37,271 nucleotides of DNA from Oceanispirochaeta sp. (GTDB taxonomy: Bacteria; Spirochaetota; Spirochaetia; DSM-2461), in NCBI RefSeq assembly GCF_027859075.1, contig NZ_JAQIBL010000039.1:1-37271 (forward strand), given 5' to 3'. The notes under the pieces are model-generated. The model did not search any database and had not been told where the DNA came from. It worked only from the letters and a program-made list of their open reading frames with translations. Below, piece after piece: positions 8,326 through 17,283 of this stretch (its first letter is position 1; each line of letters begins with the position of its first letter). The position numbers and the translations under genes were made by a program.

Positions 8326-11300
8326 TCATCTGTTATCAACACTCCACTCCTTATCCTTCCGCTGAACAAGAGATTTAATCTGGGGAATAGGATTCCAGAC
8401 AAGAGCAATTGAAAACTCCGAGTACCAGTCATAGGAATCATCTTCCAGTTTGGGATATCCTGAATAAAGAAAGGTTAAATCCCAGTCCCTCAGATGATGC
8501 ACCAGCTCCAGGCCGATTTTCTCCAGATTAAAATTCGAACTATATCTGTCCCTTTGATCCGGGCTGAAGATATTTACTGATTTATAGAGATCATTCCAGA
8601 AACTATAATCCTCCTGAATCCCCAGCTTGTCTCTATAGTGTTCAGAATAAAGATACATATTCTTATTACTGGAGGTCATGTTGAATTTTAAATCTAGGAA
8701 CTGAAACACATTATATTTAAATTCCCAGTTGAAACTGAGTGAATTGTCATTAAATTTTTGAAGATTGACCTGCCAATCCATATTCAGATTTGTATCGAAA
8801 TACATCCTGTTCTTCCAATAAGGATCTTTAATCAGATCCATGGTATATCCCGTATTGAACCGGGAGGGTACAAAGGCATCCTCCTCCTGTATCCACGAAT
8901 AGGATTCAATATCCCAATTGTAGGGAGTCGTATATTCATGAGTATAGGCTACATAAAAACCGAAAGTCTCGACCCTGGAAAAGCTTTTTGTCAGGTTTTC
9001 CTGTTCAAAATCATATTCAAGGTTCTGTTGAAGTGAAATTTTCTCGATAGGAGTGTATATAGACGTAAAAATGAGAGGCTGAAAGGTCCACTCCTCTTCT
9101 TCCTTGACAATAGTCTGAGATACAGTGGATCTCCAGTGAAAAATATCATATCCTGCGGACTGAGTATAGGTTTCCTTTTGATTCAAGGGCGGGAGAATGA
9201 AGCTGGAATCACTGGCCATAAAGAGTATACCCGTATCATACTTCACAAGCATCCCGGTTTTATGCTGATTAACAGTTTCCTCATCCCAGCCTGCCCAGAC
9301 TTCGTTATACACCGGCATCTCACCATCGATATAGCTTTCAAATGTTTTTTTATACAATTGGTTATCTATATTGTAATTAATATTTGAGCTGGAGAAATCA
9401 GTCCTGTATTTGAGAGGGTAATATTGACTGCTCAGCTTATTGTTCCAATCAACAGAATTTGATCTATAATCGTTCAGCTTTTGATCATAATCCACATCTT
9501 CCTGATCAAGACCAAAGGCATTCATATGGGAGCGCTGGTTATTCGTATATGTGTTGTTATTTAAAAGGAGAACCCGGCTGTCAAAAAACCGGTTGTCAAA
9601 ATCGGTAGAAAGCCGGTTGCTTCTCAGCATAATGGATTCATCCATTTCAAAACTGACATCACTGGGATCATCCCATTCCAGGTTATTGGTATATCCTTCT
9701 ACATTAATGAGAGAACTGATGTTATAAGTGAAAGAATTAACATAGAGGACAGGTTTCTGATTCTGGAATAATTCTGTCCAGTAATCACCCGGGAGAAGCG
9801 TATTTTCGTCCTCAATGTCTTCTTCCTTCTCCTTCTCATTTTTATCCCAGGGGGGCATCAGGGGGTCAGAGTCCTCTTCCTTGTCCGGAGGATCGGCTTC
9901 AGAAGCCCAGCCCCAACCGTCTCTGGTTGAAAAGGAAAGCGGTGTTCCTGAAATGGAGACCTGAGCATAGGGGAGAACCATTTTTTCAGGATAAAAGAAT
10001 GTACGGGAGGGAGATAGAGCGTTTTCCACTTCCCCATTATCCCTTCGATTCCATTCCAGATTGAAGCGGACAGGATTGATGCTGATGGAATTGACAAAGG
10101 GCTTTAATATATTCGGTTGAAAAGTCTGGCTATAGGCCAAATTCCAATCCATATCGGTAACCGTATCCGGGATACTCTCTTCACTGGGATCGGAAGTCAG
10201 AATGGAATTCAGCCAGTCATATGACTCTTCACGATCCATGAAATCTTCATTGAAATAGGGGTCTGAATAAAAACGGAAATCTCCGCTGACACCGGCCATT
10301 GAAAAAGTGAGATCCTGCCCCCAGCGGAAAGGGAGCTCGGTGTCTCCTATAACAGTGCTGTTCCACTGAGGAACATAATCATTGTTATCATCCTCAAAAT
10401 AGATATTTCCATTGCTGTCAATATTGCGGCTCACAGCCATACCGCTGGTGAATTCAAGGTTATTCAGGATTTTTTTATTGCTGAATGACCCGGCGATTCC
10501 CGAGTAGGCTCCCAGCCTGGAGTACCAGTCGGCCATGATCTTGAGAGAGTCGGCGGATGCATCGGGATCAGAATTCACTTTTTCCTCTTTCATCAGAAAA
10601 AAGCCTTCTCTCACTAATTCATATTCCTGATCGGCAGAACTACCCAGGCTGAAGAAAGAAAAATCATTATCAATTTCTTTCTCCCCGATTAAATAGGTCG
10701 TGGTCTGAAGAAAAGTCCCCTGACGGGTTTTATTTCCGATCACAGGATTGAAAATCAACTCATTACCCGGTTTGTAATAAAATGGTATGTAGAGAATGGG
10801 TACATGTCCGATGTAGAGGATCCCATTGAGGACACCCCACTCCTGAGGACCCATGAGCCATAATTTCGTAGCCTTCAGCTGGAAATCGGGATTCTCTACG
10901 TCCTGGGTTTTGATTATTCCTTCATCAAGAATAAAGATACCCCCTTTGCCTGATTTGCGGATGGTCTCTCCATTAAAATAAAAGGTATATTCTTTGTCCT
11001 CAACCATTTCCTTTCTGAGTGATTTGCCCTTGAAGATAACACCGCTCCAGGATGTAATGGAGAATTCCAGACTGTCCCCGTAAAAAACATCCTCAGTTTC
11101 TCCTGTTACCAGGGTGTATTTTAGATTCCCTCTGGCTGTTATGATCTGCTGGGACTGGTTGAACACAAGTTCATCAGACAGGATAATATGCCGCCTGGGA
11201 TTGACCCCCTGTTCTTCCATTTCGACTTCAACATTCCCCTTGAGGACAATCATCTGTTCACCATTTTCTTCAATGGTAAAATAATCCGTACTATAAGCGG

Positions 11301-11640
11301 AACGAACGGTAATGATAGACACATTTTCATTCGCCTTTTGGGTGAAAACCGGTGTCAATCCGTAAAACTTATAGAGCTGTGACCGGAGAGCCTGGGTGTT
11401 GCCCTGATCCGACAGCTCCAGGGTCCTGCCCCAGGCCACCAACTCGTAATAACCTGCAGTTTCGATGTCTTTGATCATTGTTTTTTCATAAAGAGACAGT
11501 TCAGGCTGTTCAGACAATTCAGGCTGTTCAGACAGTTTCGGCTGTTCTTCAACACGGCCCACATCATCCTCTCGAGAGAACAAAGGAGATGTGAGAAGAA
11601 GGAGTATGATCATGGCTGCGGAAAATGTATATTTATTCAT
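8326..11640 (-). CDS. LptD/OstA-like outer-membrane beta-barrel protein
   Basis: 1104-residue exported protein with a signal peptide (residues 1 to about 22, ending SPLFS). A short acidic repeat of Ser-Glu-Gln-Pro units follows, then an OstA/LptA-type beta-jellyroll region at about 110-220 (the VLKGNVEVEM and ITARGNLKYTL strands), and a long C-terminal region rich in aromatic, amphipathic strands. The junction segment HVPILYIPFYYKP followed by FNPVIG and RQGTFLQ resembles the conserved start of the LptD barrel. LptD inserts lipopolysaccharide into the outer leaflet in proteobacteria; the cargo in a spirochaete is uncertain and may be another glycolipid. It lies 2 nt after uvrA, in the same transcription unit. 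Length and domain order fit LptD; the exact family member is not certain. Confidence 0.82.
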   Translation of the reverse strand: MNKYTFSAAMIILLLLTSPLFSREDDVGRVEEQPKLSEQPELSEQPELSLYEKTMIKDIETAGYYELVAWGRTLELSDQGNTQALRSQLYKFYGLTPVFTQKANENVSIITVRSAYSTDYFTIEENGEQMIVLKGNVEVEMEEQGVNPRRHIILSDELVFNQSQQIITARGNLKYTLVTGETEDVFYGDSLEFSITSWSGVIFKGKSLRKEMVEDKEYTFYFNGETIRKSGKGGIFILDEGIIKTQDVENPDFQLKATKLWLMGPQEWGVLNGILYIGHVPILYIPFYYKPGNELIFNPVIGNKTRQGTFLQTTTYLIGEKEIDNDFSFFSLGSSADQEYELVREGFFLMKEEKVNSDPDASADSLKIMADWYSRLGAYSGIAGSFSNKKILNNLEFTSGMAVSRNIDSNGNIYFEDDNNDYVPQWNSTVIGDTELPFRWGQDLTFSMAGVSGDFRFYSDPYFNEDFMDREESYDWLNSILTSDPSEESIPDTVTDMDWNLAYSQTFQPNILKPFVNSISINPVRFNLEWNRRDNGEVENALSPSRTFFYPEKMVLPYAQVSISGTPLSFSTRDGWGWASEADPPDKEEDSDPLMPPWDKNEKEKEEDIEDENTLLPGDYWTELFQNQKPVLYVNSFTYNISSLINVEGYTNNLEWDDPSDVSFEMDESIMLRSNRLSTDFDNRFFDSRVLLLNNNTYTNNQRSHMNAFGLDQEDVDYDQKLNDYRSNSVDWNNKLSSQYYPLKYRTDFSSSNINYNIDNQLYKKTFESYIDGEMPVYNEVWAGWDEETVNQHKTGMLVKYDTGILFMASDSSFILPPLNQKETYTQSAGYDIFHWRSTVSQTIVKEEEEWTFQPLIFTSIYTPIEKISLQQNLEYDFEQENLTKSFSRVETFGFYVAYTHEYTTPYNWDIESYSWIQEEDAFVPSRFNTGYTMDLIKDPYWKNRMYFDTNLNMDWQVNLQKFNDNSLSFNWEFKYNVFQFLDLKFNMTSSNKNMYLYSEHYRDKLGIQEDYSFWNDLYKSVNIFSPDQRDRYSSNFNLEKIGLELVHHLRDWDLTFLYSGYPKLEDDSYDWYSEFSIALVWNPIPQIKSLVQRKDKEWSVDNR
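11495..11548. repeat. Three tandem 18-bp units inside the lptD-like gene
   Basis: Three adjacent 18-bp units (11495-11512, 11513-11530, 11531-11548) with the core GGCTGTTCAGAC. The first two differ by one base and the third is more diverged. They encode repeated Ser-Glu-Gln-Pro-x-Leu hexapeptides just after the signal peptide. In-frame unit gain or loss would only change linker length. Confidence 0.9.
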
Positions 11641-11642
11641 GA

Positions 11643-14456
11643 TCAGGGAAGAAGTTCTTTCAAAAACCGTCCTGTATAGGATTTTTTGCTTTTCGTAACT
11701 TCTTCAGGAGTTCCGGCAACTACAAGATGCCCTCCCTTATCCCCTCCTTCCGGTCCGAGATCGATCACATAATCGGCAACTTTGATCACATCCAGGTTAT
11801 GTTCAATCATACATATGGTATTTTTTTTGTCCACAAGAGTCTGCAAGACCTCTAAGAGCTGTTTTACATCGGAAAAATGCAGACCTGTCGTTGGTTCATC
11901 GATGATATAAAAAGTTTTCCCTGTCTGCCTCTTAGACAATTCCAGAGAAAGTTTGACCCTTTGAGCCTCTCCTCCGGAAAGGGTGAGGGCCGATTGGCCC
12001 AGATTGATATAGCCCAGTCCTACGGATTGGAGGGTTCGGCATTTATGAGCGATACTGGGGATGGCAGAAAAGAATTCCACAGCTTCGTCGATAGAAAGCT
12101 CCAGGACTTCATGGATATTCTTCCCTTTGTAGCGGATCTCCAGAGTTTCACGGTTGAACCGTTTTCCCTTGCAAACATCACATGTGACATAAACATCGGG
12201 CAGAAAATGCATCTCAATTTTCTGTGTCCCTGCACCCTGGCAGTTTTCACAGCGTCCACCTTTTACATTAAAATAAAAACGACCTGGTTTATAACCTCTG
12301 GCTTTTGAATCAGGAAGAGATGAAAAAAGATCACGAATCGGTGTGAAAAGACCTACATATGTGGCCGGATTGGAACGGGGCGTCCTTCCTATGGCACCTT
12401 GATCGATACAGATGACCTTATCAATTTCTTCTATACCGGAAATACTTTTACACGCTCCCACACTATGTTTGGATCGATTGATCTGGTTGTTCAGTCCGGG
12501 ATAGAGGATATCTGTGAGTAAAGTTGATTTTCCCGATCCGGAAACACCTGTGATAACCGTCATGGTTCCCAGGGGAATTGTTATATCGATATTTTTCAGA
12601 TTATGTTCAGTGGCCCCTTTCACCACAATTGATTGACCTGTTCCCTTGCGTCTTTGTTCAGGGATTTCTATTTTGATAGCTCCGCTCAAGAATTGACCTG
12701 TAAGACTATTGGGATTACTCAAAATATCATCCAGTGTCCCTTCTGCGGTGATCCTGCCGCCGTGTATTCCCGCTCCCGGACCAATATCCACTATATAATC
12801 TGCAGTTCTCAGGGTCTGCTCATCATGCTCCACGACGATCAGGGTATTGCCTATATCCCGGAGGTGTTTCAATGTATTGATCAATCTCTCATTGTCTCGC
12901 TGATGAAGGCCTATTGTGGGTTCATCCAGAATATAAAGAACACCCACCAGGGAGGAACCAATCTGTGTTGCCAGGCGGATTCTCTGTGCCTCACCACCGG
13001 ATAAGGTGGCGGCTTCACGGTGAAGGGTGAGATACTCGAGACCGACACTTTCCAAAAAACTGAGGCGGTCCCTGATTTCTTTTAAGATCTGTTCAGCAAT
13101 ATGCTGCTCTGTTTCGTTCAATTCCAGGGAGTTGAAAAAAGAAGTTCCTTCTTTGATGGACAAACGGGATAGATCATCAATATTCTGATCATGAACCTTT
13201 ACATGGAGTGACTCTTTCCTAAGCCGTTTACCAGCACAGCTGTGGCAGGTCTTCTTTTCCATATAGTCTTCTATCCAGTCTTTCATGGAATCCGAAGAGC
13301 TTTCCCGGTATCTCCGCTTAAGATCATCGATGATGCCCTTATACTGGGAGGTGTATTCAAAACGTCCAGTTCCTTCCTTGTTTTCATAGAGGACTTCAAT
13401 TTTATCATCTGTTCCGTAAAGCATGATTTCAAGTATTTTTGGATCTAGTTTATCCAGAGGGGTATCCAGGGAAAAATGATAGAAACTAGACAGGGCTTCG
13501 AACCAGCTTCTGTGCCAGTTTGCCTTTGGATTGTAAGGTGCCACACCATGTTTATTGAAGGATAAGCTGAGGTCCGGGAATATCTTATCCCTTGAAAATT
13601 CAAGAGTCAGACCCAGGCCCGAACAGTCGGGACAGGCACCGTAGGGATTGTTGAAGCTGAACAGTCTGGGCTGAAGTTCTGGCATGCTGAAACCACAGTT
13701 GGGACACGAATTCTTTTCTGAAAAGAACTGCTCTGTCTCTTCACCCTTATCCTGGATGATAACCTGTCCTCCCGAGAGAGTAAGGGCGGTCTCTATTGAT
13801 TGAGTGAGGCGGGAAATAGTTTCATCCGTGAGTTTGACCCGGTCTACCACCACCTCGATGGAATGCTTTTTATTCTTTTCAAGGTCAATCTTCTCTTCCA
13901 GAGAAAGGACTTCGCCATCCACACGAACACGAAGAAACCCGGATTTCAGGGCATCCTCAAATATTTTCCTGTGTTCACCCTTCTTCCCTTTTACCAGAGG
14001 AGATAAGATAACCAACTTGCTGCCTTCGGGTTTGGACCGCACGGCGTCGATGATCTGGTCAACCGACTGCTCCTTTATAAGGATGCCGCAGTCCGGGCAG
14101 TAGGGAATACCCACTCGGGCGAATAGTAATCTGAGGTAATCATATATTTCTGTAATAGTTCCCACAGTGGATCGTGGATTTTTATGAGTTGTTTTTTGCT
14201 CTATTGATATGGCTGGTGATAATCCTTCAATATAATCTACATCAGGTTTATCCATACGGCCCAGAAACTGCCTGGCATAAGCGGACAGTGATTCGACATA
14301 GCGTCTCTGTCCCTCTGCAAATATTGTGTCAAAAGCCAGGGAAGATTTACCGCTCCCGCTCAAACCTGAAATGACAATAAATTTATCCCGGGGCAACACC
14401 AGATTTATATTCTTCAGATTATGTTCTCTGGCGCCTTTGATGATTAGATTCTTCAT
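11643..14456 (-). CDS. uvrA: Excinuclease ABC subunit A
   Basis: DNA-damage recognition ATPase of nucleotide excision repair, acting with UvrB (encoded at 31107-33095) and UvrC. The 937 residues match the family (E. coli 940). The first Walker [10 protein letters not shown] is at 31-39 and a second, GVSGSGKST, is in the C-terminal half. Two ABC signatures read LSGGEAQR. Zinc-binding cysteine pairs occur near residue 120 (CPDCG), near 250 (CPNCG with CPDCSG) and in the C-terminal CENCQGAG...CDVCKGKRF module. The ATG gives the canonical [17 protein letters not shown] start; an AGGAG element is a rather distant 12 nt upstream. It lies between a TPR gene and the lptD-like gene with gaps of 19 and 2 nt. 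Confidence 0.98.
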   Translation of the reverse strand: MKNLIIKGAREHNLKNINLVLPRDKFIVISGLSGSGKSSLAFDTIFAEGQRRYVESLSAYARQFLGRMDKPDVDYIEGLSPAISIEQKTTHKNPRSTVGTITEIYDYLRLLFARVGIPYCPDCGILIKEQSVDQIIDAVRSKPEGSKLVILSPLVKGKKGEHRKIFEDALKSGFLRVRVDGEVLSLEEKIDLEKNKKHSIEVVVDRVKLTDETISRLTQSIETALTLSGGQVIIQDKGEETEQFFSEKNSCPNCGFSMPELQPRLFSFNNPYGACPDCSGLGLTLEFSRDKIFPDLSLSFNKHGVAPYNPKANWHRSWFEALSSFYHFSLDTPLDKLDPKILEIMLYGTDDKIEVLYENKEGTGRFEYTSQYKGIIDDLKRRYRESSSDSMKDWIEDYMEKKTCHSCAGKRLRKESLHVKVHDQNIDDLSRLSIKEGTSFFNSLELNETEQHIAEQILKEIRDRLSFLESVGLEYLTLHREAATLSGGEAQRIRLATQIGSSLVGVLYILDEPTIGLHQRDNERLINTLKHLRDIGNTLIVVEHDEQTLRTADYIVDIGPGAGIHGGRITAEGTLDDILSNPNSLTGQFLSGAIKIEIPEQRRKGTGQSIVVKGATEHNLKNIDITIPLGTMTVITGVSGSGKSTLLTDILYPGLNNQINRSKHSVGACKSISGIEEIDKVICIDQGAIGRTPRSNPATYVGLFTPIRDLFSSLPDSKARGYKPGRFYFNVKGGRCENCQGAGTQKIEMHFLPDVYVTCDVCKGKRFNRETLEIRYKGKNIHEVLELSIDEAVEFFSAIPSIAHKCRTLQSVGLGYINLGQSALTLSGGEAQRVKLSLELSKRQTGKTFYIIDEPTTGLHFSDVKQLLEVLQTLVDKKNTICMIEHNLDVIKVADYVIDLGPEGGDKGGHLVVAGTPEEVTKSKKSYTGRFLKELLP

Positions 14457-14475
14457 GCCGGTACTATACTCCTGT

Positions 14476-15594
14476 TCAGTACTTTAAAAAAGGGGTTTCC
14501 TCTTCAGGATTTTTGATTTTCTGGGCAGCTAATTTTTTCCAGGAACTGCTGAAACTGCTCATGTTCAGGAGGGACCAGAACTCCAGGGCTCTTTCAGGAT
14601 TCCCTTCCTGGTATAAAGCTTCACCAAGAAAATAGAGGGCACTGTATAAGGTTTCCATTTTAAGAAATGAATCTTTACCCAGATGATTCTCCATTTTTAA
14701 AAGTGTATACACCGAGGGAGTCATCATAAAAGAAGGATAAGCTTTATTTATAATCATTTCAGCAGAGAGTCGGTCTTCTGTCAGATGAAGAGGTTTGAAG
14801 GTTTTCAAGTCTCTTGCAAACACAAAATCAGACTGGCTGAGACTGCAGTATTCCTCATAAAGAGAGATTAAAAATTCCTCATCACTTTCCCAGGCTTCTT
14901 CCATATTGACGGGGAAGGAAAAATCGGGATAACGGCTGATAAGGGATTCTATCCCGCTACTGAAGATTGTGAGCAGAGGATAAAGATTCTTGATCAGGGA
15001 ACTCTTCCAGAGGCCTTTCCCGTTGTAATAGCGGCCCAGGCGGGAGGTAGCTTCGAGAGAATATGTCAATTTTAAGCGGTACAGAAGGAGGAGCTTATCC
15101 AGACCGTCTGATTTAAGAAGCTGAATATAGGAGTGCTCTCTGCGGATAATTTCAGTATTTCTCTTCATCTCCTGGTCAAAAACAGAGAGGAGCAACTGTT
15201 CATATTGATCAAATTCTTTTTTATTCAGGTAGATATTCGCAATACTATAATAGATATTCCACTTATCATCGGGAATATAAAGGAACCGGGCATCTTCCAG
15301 GGCTTCTTTATATCGTTTTTCTGCCAGAAGATAATCCCCCTCGGCTTCATATATACGGCCGATCCAGTAGGTTGCTTCGGGAGTCAAAATCCCGTCTCTA
15401 GCGGAAAGACTGATCAAATCCAAGGCTTCACTCAGATGTCCCTGCTCATAAAGGGCCAACCCTTTTTCATAGAGAACCCAGCCGGGGAGATTCTGAGTAT
15501 CGGTAGTCTGTGCTCCCAGAGAGCCGCATGTCAGGAGGAGTATTCCCGCCGCAATTGTTCCAATTCTTCCAGAAATGCTTCTTTTGCCGAACAA
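14476..15594 (-). CDS. Secreted TPR-containing protein of unknown function
   Basis: 372-residue exported protein. The N-terminus has a basic stretch (FGKRSISGR), a hydrophobic core ([17 protein letters not shown]) and a probable cleavage near AQT at about 30. The cysteine in LLLTCG is a poor lipobox, so type I cleavage is preferred. TPR-like helices occupy about 40-160 ([43 protein letters not shown]) and another TPR-like pair is near the C-terminus. The start is TTG (15592-15594), lying 64 nt inside the end of ispG; it is supported by a GGAGGGA sequence 7-8 nt upstream and by the intact signal peptide it creates. No enzymatic motif is visible. It sits between ispG and uvrA in one unit. Confidence 0.82.
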   Translation of the reverse strand: MFGKRSISGRIGTIAAGILLLTCGSLGAQTTDTQNLPGWVLYEKGLALYEQGHLSEALDLISLSARDGILTPEATYWIGRIYEAEGDYLLAEKRYKEALEDARFLYIPDDKWNIYYSIANIYLNKKEFDQYEQLLLSVFDQEMKRNTEIIRREHSYIQLLKSDGLDKLLLLYRLKLTYSLEATSRLGRYYNGKGLWKSSLIKNLYPLLTIFSSGIESLISRYPDFSFPVNMEEAWESDEEFLISLYEEYCSLSQSDFVFARDLKTFKPLHLTEDRLSAEMIINKAYPSFMMTPSVYTLLKMENHLGKDSFLKMETLYSALYFLGEALYQEGNPERALEFWSLLNMSSFSSSWKKLAAQKIKNPEEETPFLKY

Positions 15595-16592
15595 ATATCT
15601 TCCCTCCGTACGATTTTACCCTGCTTAAATATCAGGACCTGCTTTCCATTTCCTGTAATCCCCAGATCAGCATGGGATGCTTCTCCGGGGCCATTGACTG
15701 AACAACCCATGACGGCAACTGAAGCCTCCAGAGGGAGTGTATTCAGTTCTTCCTTAACAGATTCAAGGAATGCATGGGTATCAAAGGACGTTCTACCGCA
15801 TTTGGGGCAGGATATAATCCTGATTCGTCCCTTTTTTAAACCCAGATTCGTTAATAACTCGGCAGCCGCCAGTATTTCATATTCAGGTTTATCTGAAATT
15901 GAGATTCTAACAGTTTCACCGATACCCTCCCTTAAGAGATCTGACAGCCCGAGTGTAGATTTCACAATGGCCGGGATAAGCGGTCCTGCCTCGGTAATCC
16001 CCAAATGAAGAGGATAATCGTATTGCTGCCTGAATTCCTTATTTGAAAGGTATGTCACTTCTATATCGGAAGATTTAAGGGAAACGACAATATCCTTAAA
16101 TCCTTTCCGTTCAAAGATTTCCAGATTGTCCTCAGCGGCCTGGACCAGACGCCGACTCCTGGCTTCGGGAGACCACTCACCCTTCGTCTTCAAAGACCCT
16201 TCATTGGCCCCTATCCTGATGACGGCCCCCCTGTCTGCCGCGGCCGCAATGATTTCTTCCACCTTCCAGGATTCTCCGATATTGCCTGGATTGATCCTGA
16301 TCTTGTGAAATCCTGCATTTATGGCTTCCAGGGCAATTTTATAATCAAAATGGATGTCTCCCACCAGGGGCATGGTCGTTTTATGTAAAAGAGGAGACAG
16401 TTGTCTTACTGATTGAATATTAGGGAGGGCAAATCGGATCAAATCACAGCCCTTACGACTCAGATTATTCATTGATTGAATAAGGAGGTCATCCACGACA
16501 GTGACAGGTTTATCCCACATGGTCTGAATACTGACAGGGGACGCACCGCCCATGGGAACTGAACCGACCTGAACGATTCTGGATGTAGACAT
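15531..16592 (-). CDS. ispG: 4-Hydroxy-3-methylbut-2-enyl-diphosphate synthase
   Basis: Iron-sulfur enzyme of the MEP isoprenoid pathway that converts MEcPP to HMBPP. The 353-residue protein is the two-domain bacterial form: a TIM barrel (about 1-255, with VGDIHFDYKIALEA and the KIRINPGNIG strand) followed by the ferredoxin-like domain. The [4Fe-4S] ligands are visible as C262-PK-C265 and C297 in the AVMGCSVNGPGEA motif, where E304 is the expected fourth ligand. The ATG follows a strong AGGAGG Shine-Dalgarno sequence. Its 3' end overlaps the next gene by 64 nt. It starts a transcription unit, with a TATAAT box at 16627-16632. Confidence 0.98.
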   Translation of the reverse strand: MSTSRIVQVGSVPMGGASPVSIQTMWDKPVTVVDDLLIQSMNNLSRKGCDLIRFALPNIQSVRQLSPLLHKTTMPLVGDIHFDYKIALEAINAGFHKIRINPGNIGESWKVEEIIAAAADRGAVIRIGANEGSLKTKGEWSPEARSRRLVQAAEDNLEIFERKGFKDIVVSLKSSDIEVTYLSNKEFRQQYDYPLHLGITEAGPLIPAIVKSTLGLSDLLREGIGETVRISISDKPEYEILAAAELLTNLGLKKGRIRIISCPKCGRTSFDTHAFLESVKEELNTLPLEASVAVMGCSVNGPGEASHADLGITGNGKQVLIFKQGKIVRREDICSAKEAFLEELEQLRREYSS

Positions 16593-16626
16593 TTGTTCCT
16601 CCTGAAAAGACTCTTAAATAATGTCC

Positions 16627-16632
16627 ATTATA
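16627..16632 (-). promoter_or_regulatory. ispG: Consensus -10 box upstream of ispG
   Basis: A perfect TATAAT reads on the minus strand 35 nt before the ispG ATG, and transcription would start near 16620. I see no convincing -35 box 16-18 nt upstream (the best is TTCTGT), so the promoter may be weak or need an activator. Confidence 0.5.
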
Positions 16633-16703
16633 GGGGAAGATGCAAAAAGACAGAAGTATTATTTAAGCAAAACCCGTTGTACTGCCCCCCAGATGGAGAG
16701 CAG

Positions 16704-16736
16704 TAAAAAAAGACTCCCCATATGGGGAGTCTTTTA
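16704..16736 (-). terminator. Intrinsic terminator of the V-ATPase operon
   Basis: On the minus strand a perfect stem AAAGACTCCCC / GGGGAGTCTTT with a 4-nt ATAT loop is followed by a run of seven or more T residues. It lies about 20 nt beyond the atpK stop codon and before the ispG promoter, so it closes the ATPase transcript and insulates ispG. Confidence 0.93.
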
Positions 16737-16754
16737 CAATAATACCAGATAGGA

Positions 16755-17177
16755 TTAAAGAGCACCCATCAGGAATACCATGGCAAAGAGGGCTACTGTT
16801 TCAATAACTCCGAGAACCATCAGATAGTTTACAAAACCTTTACCAGTCTCACCCATGGCATCGGCCGCACTAGCGGCGGCTTTTCCCTGTGCATAAGCAG
16901 ATGCACCCATAGCCAATCCACCAAACAGTCCCATACCAAGAAGCTTCATTCCTTCAGCATCTGAGGCCAGCATCTGATTCATCAGGATGAAACCATAAAT
17001 AGTCTGAGTCAGAGGAGCACCTACAAAAGCAACCAGGAGGAAGGGAGCGGGCTTGTTAGCTGCAAAACATTTCTTCCAGGCTCCGATAGCAGCCTGCCCT
17101 GCAACTCCAGCTCCAAAAGCAGATCCAAATCCAGCTAGTCCCAATGCAGCAGCAAATCCCATCATTCCAATATCCAT
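16755..17177 (-). CDS. atpK: V-type ATPase subunit K (membrane ring proteolipid)
   Basis: Ion-carrying subunit of the membrane rotor ring. 140 residues form four hydrophobic helices (about 5-28, 44-70, 78-100, 115-138), a duplicated hairpin as in other V-type K subunits. Helix 4 has the essential carboxylate E126 (GVIETVALF). T57-Q58 (PLTQTIYGF) and Q97 (AYAQGKAAA) sit where Enterococcus hirae NtpK has its sodium ligands T64, Q65 and Q110, with E126 matching E139. The start has a near-perfect AGAAGGAGAT ribosome-binding site. An 86-nt gap with a hairpin separates it from atpI, the only long gap in this part of the operon, which suggests separate control of this multi-copy subunit. Confidence 0.96.
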   Translation of the reverse strand: MDIGMMGFAAALGLAGFGSAFGAGVAGQAAIGAWKKCFAANKPAPFLLVAFVGAPLTQTIYGFILMNQMLASDAEGMKLLGMGLFGGLAMGASAYAQGKAAASAADAMGETGKGFVNYLMVLGVIETVALFAMVFLMGAL

Positions 17178-17263
17178 ACCTATCTCCTTCTAAAACAATT
17201 CATTTTTATTATCCACAAACTTATCTAAACCAGCGCCATAACATGGCCCTGGTGTTTTCCCTG

Positions 17264-17283
17264 CTAAGGCCTAAGGGCCTTAG
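17264..17283 (-). promoter_or_regulatory. Hairpin spanning the atpI stop codon, before atpK
   Basis: Perfect 8-bp inverted repeat (CTAAGGCC / GGCCTTAG, 4-nt loop) covering the TAG stop of atpI. No T run follows, so it is not a standard terminator. In the operon mRNA it could mark a processing or stability boundary upstream of atpK. The role is inferred from its position only. Confidence 0.55.
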
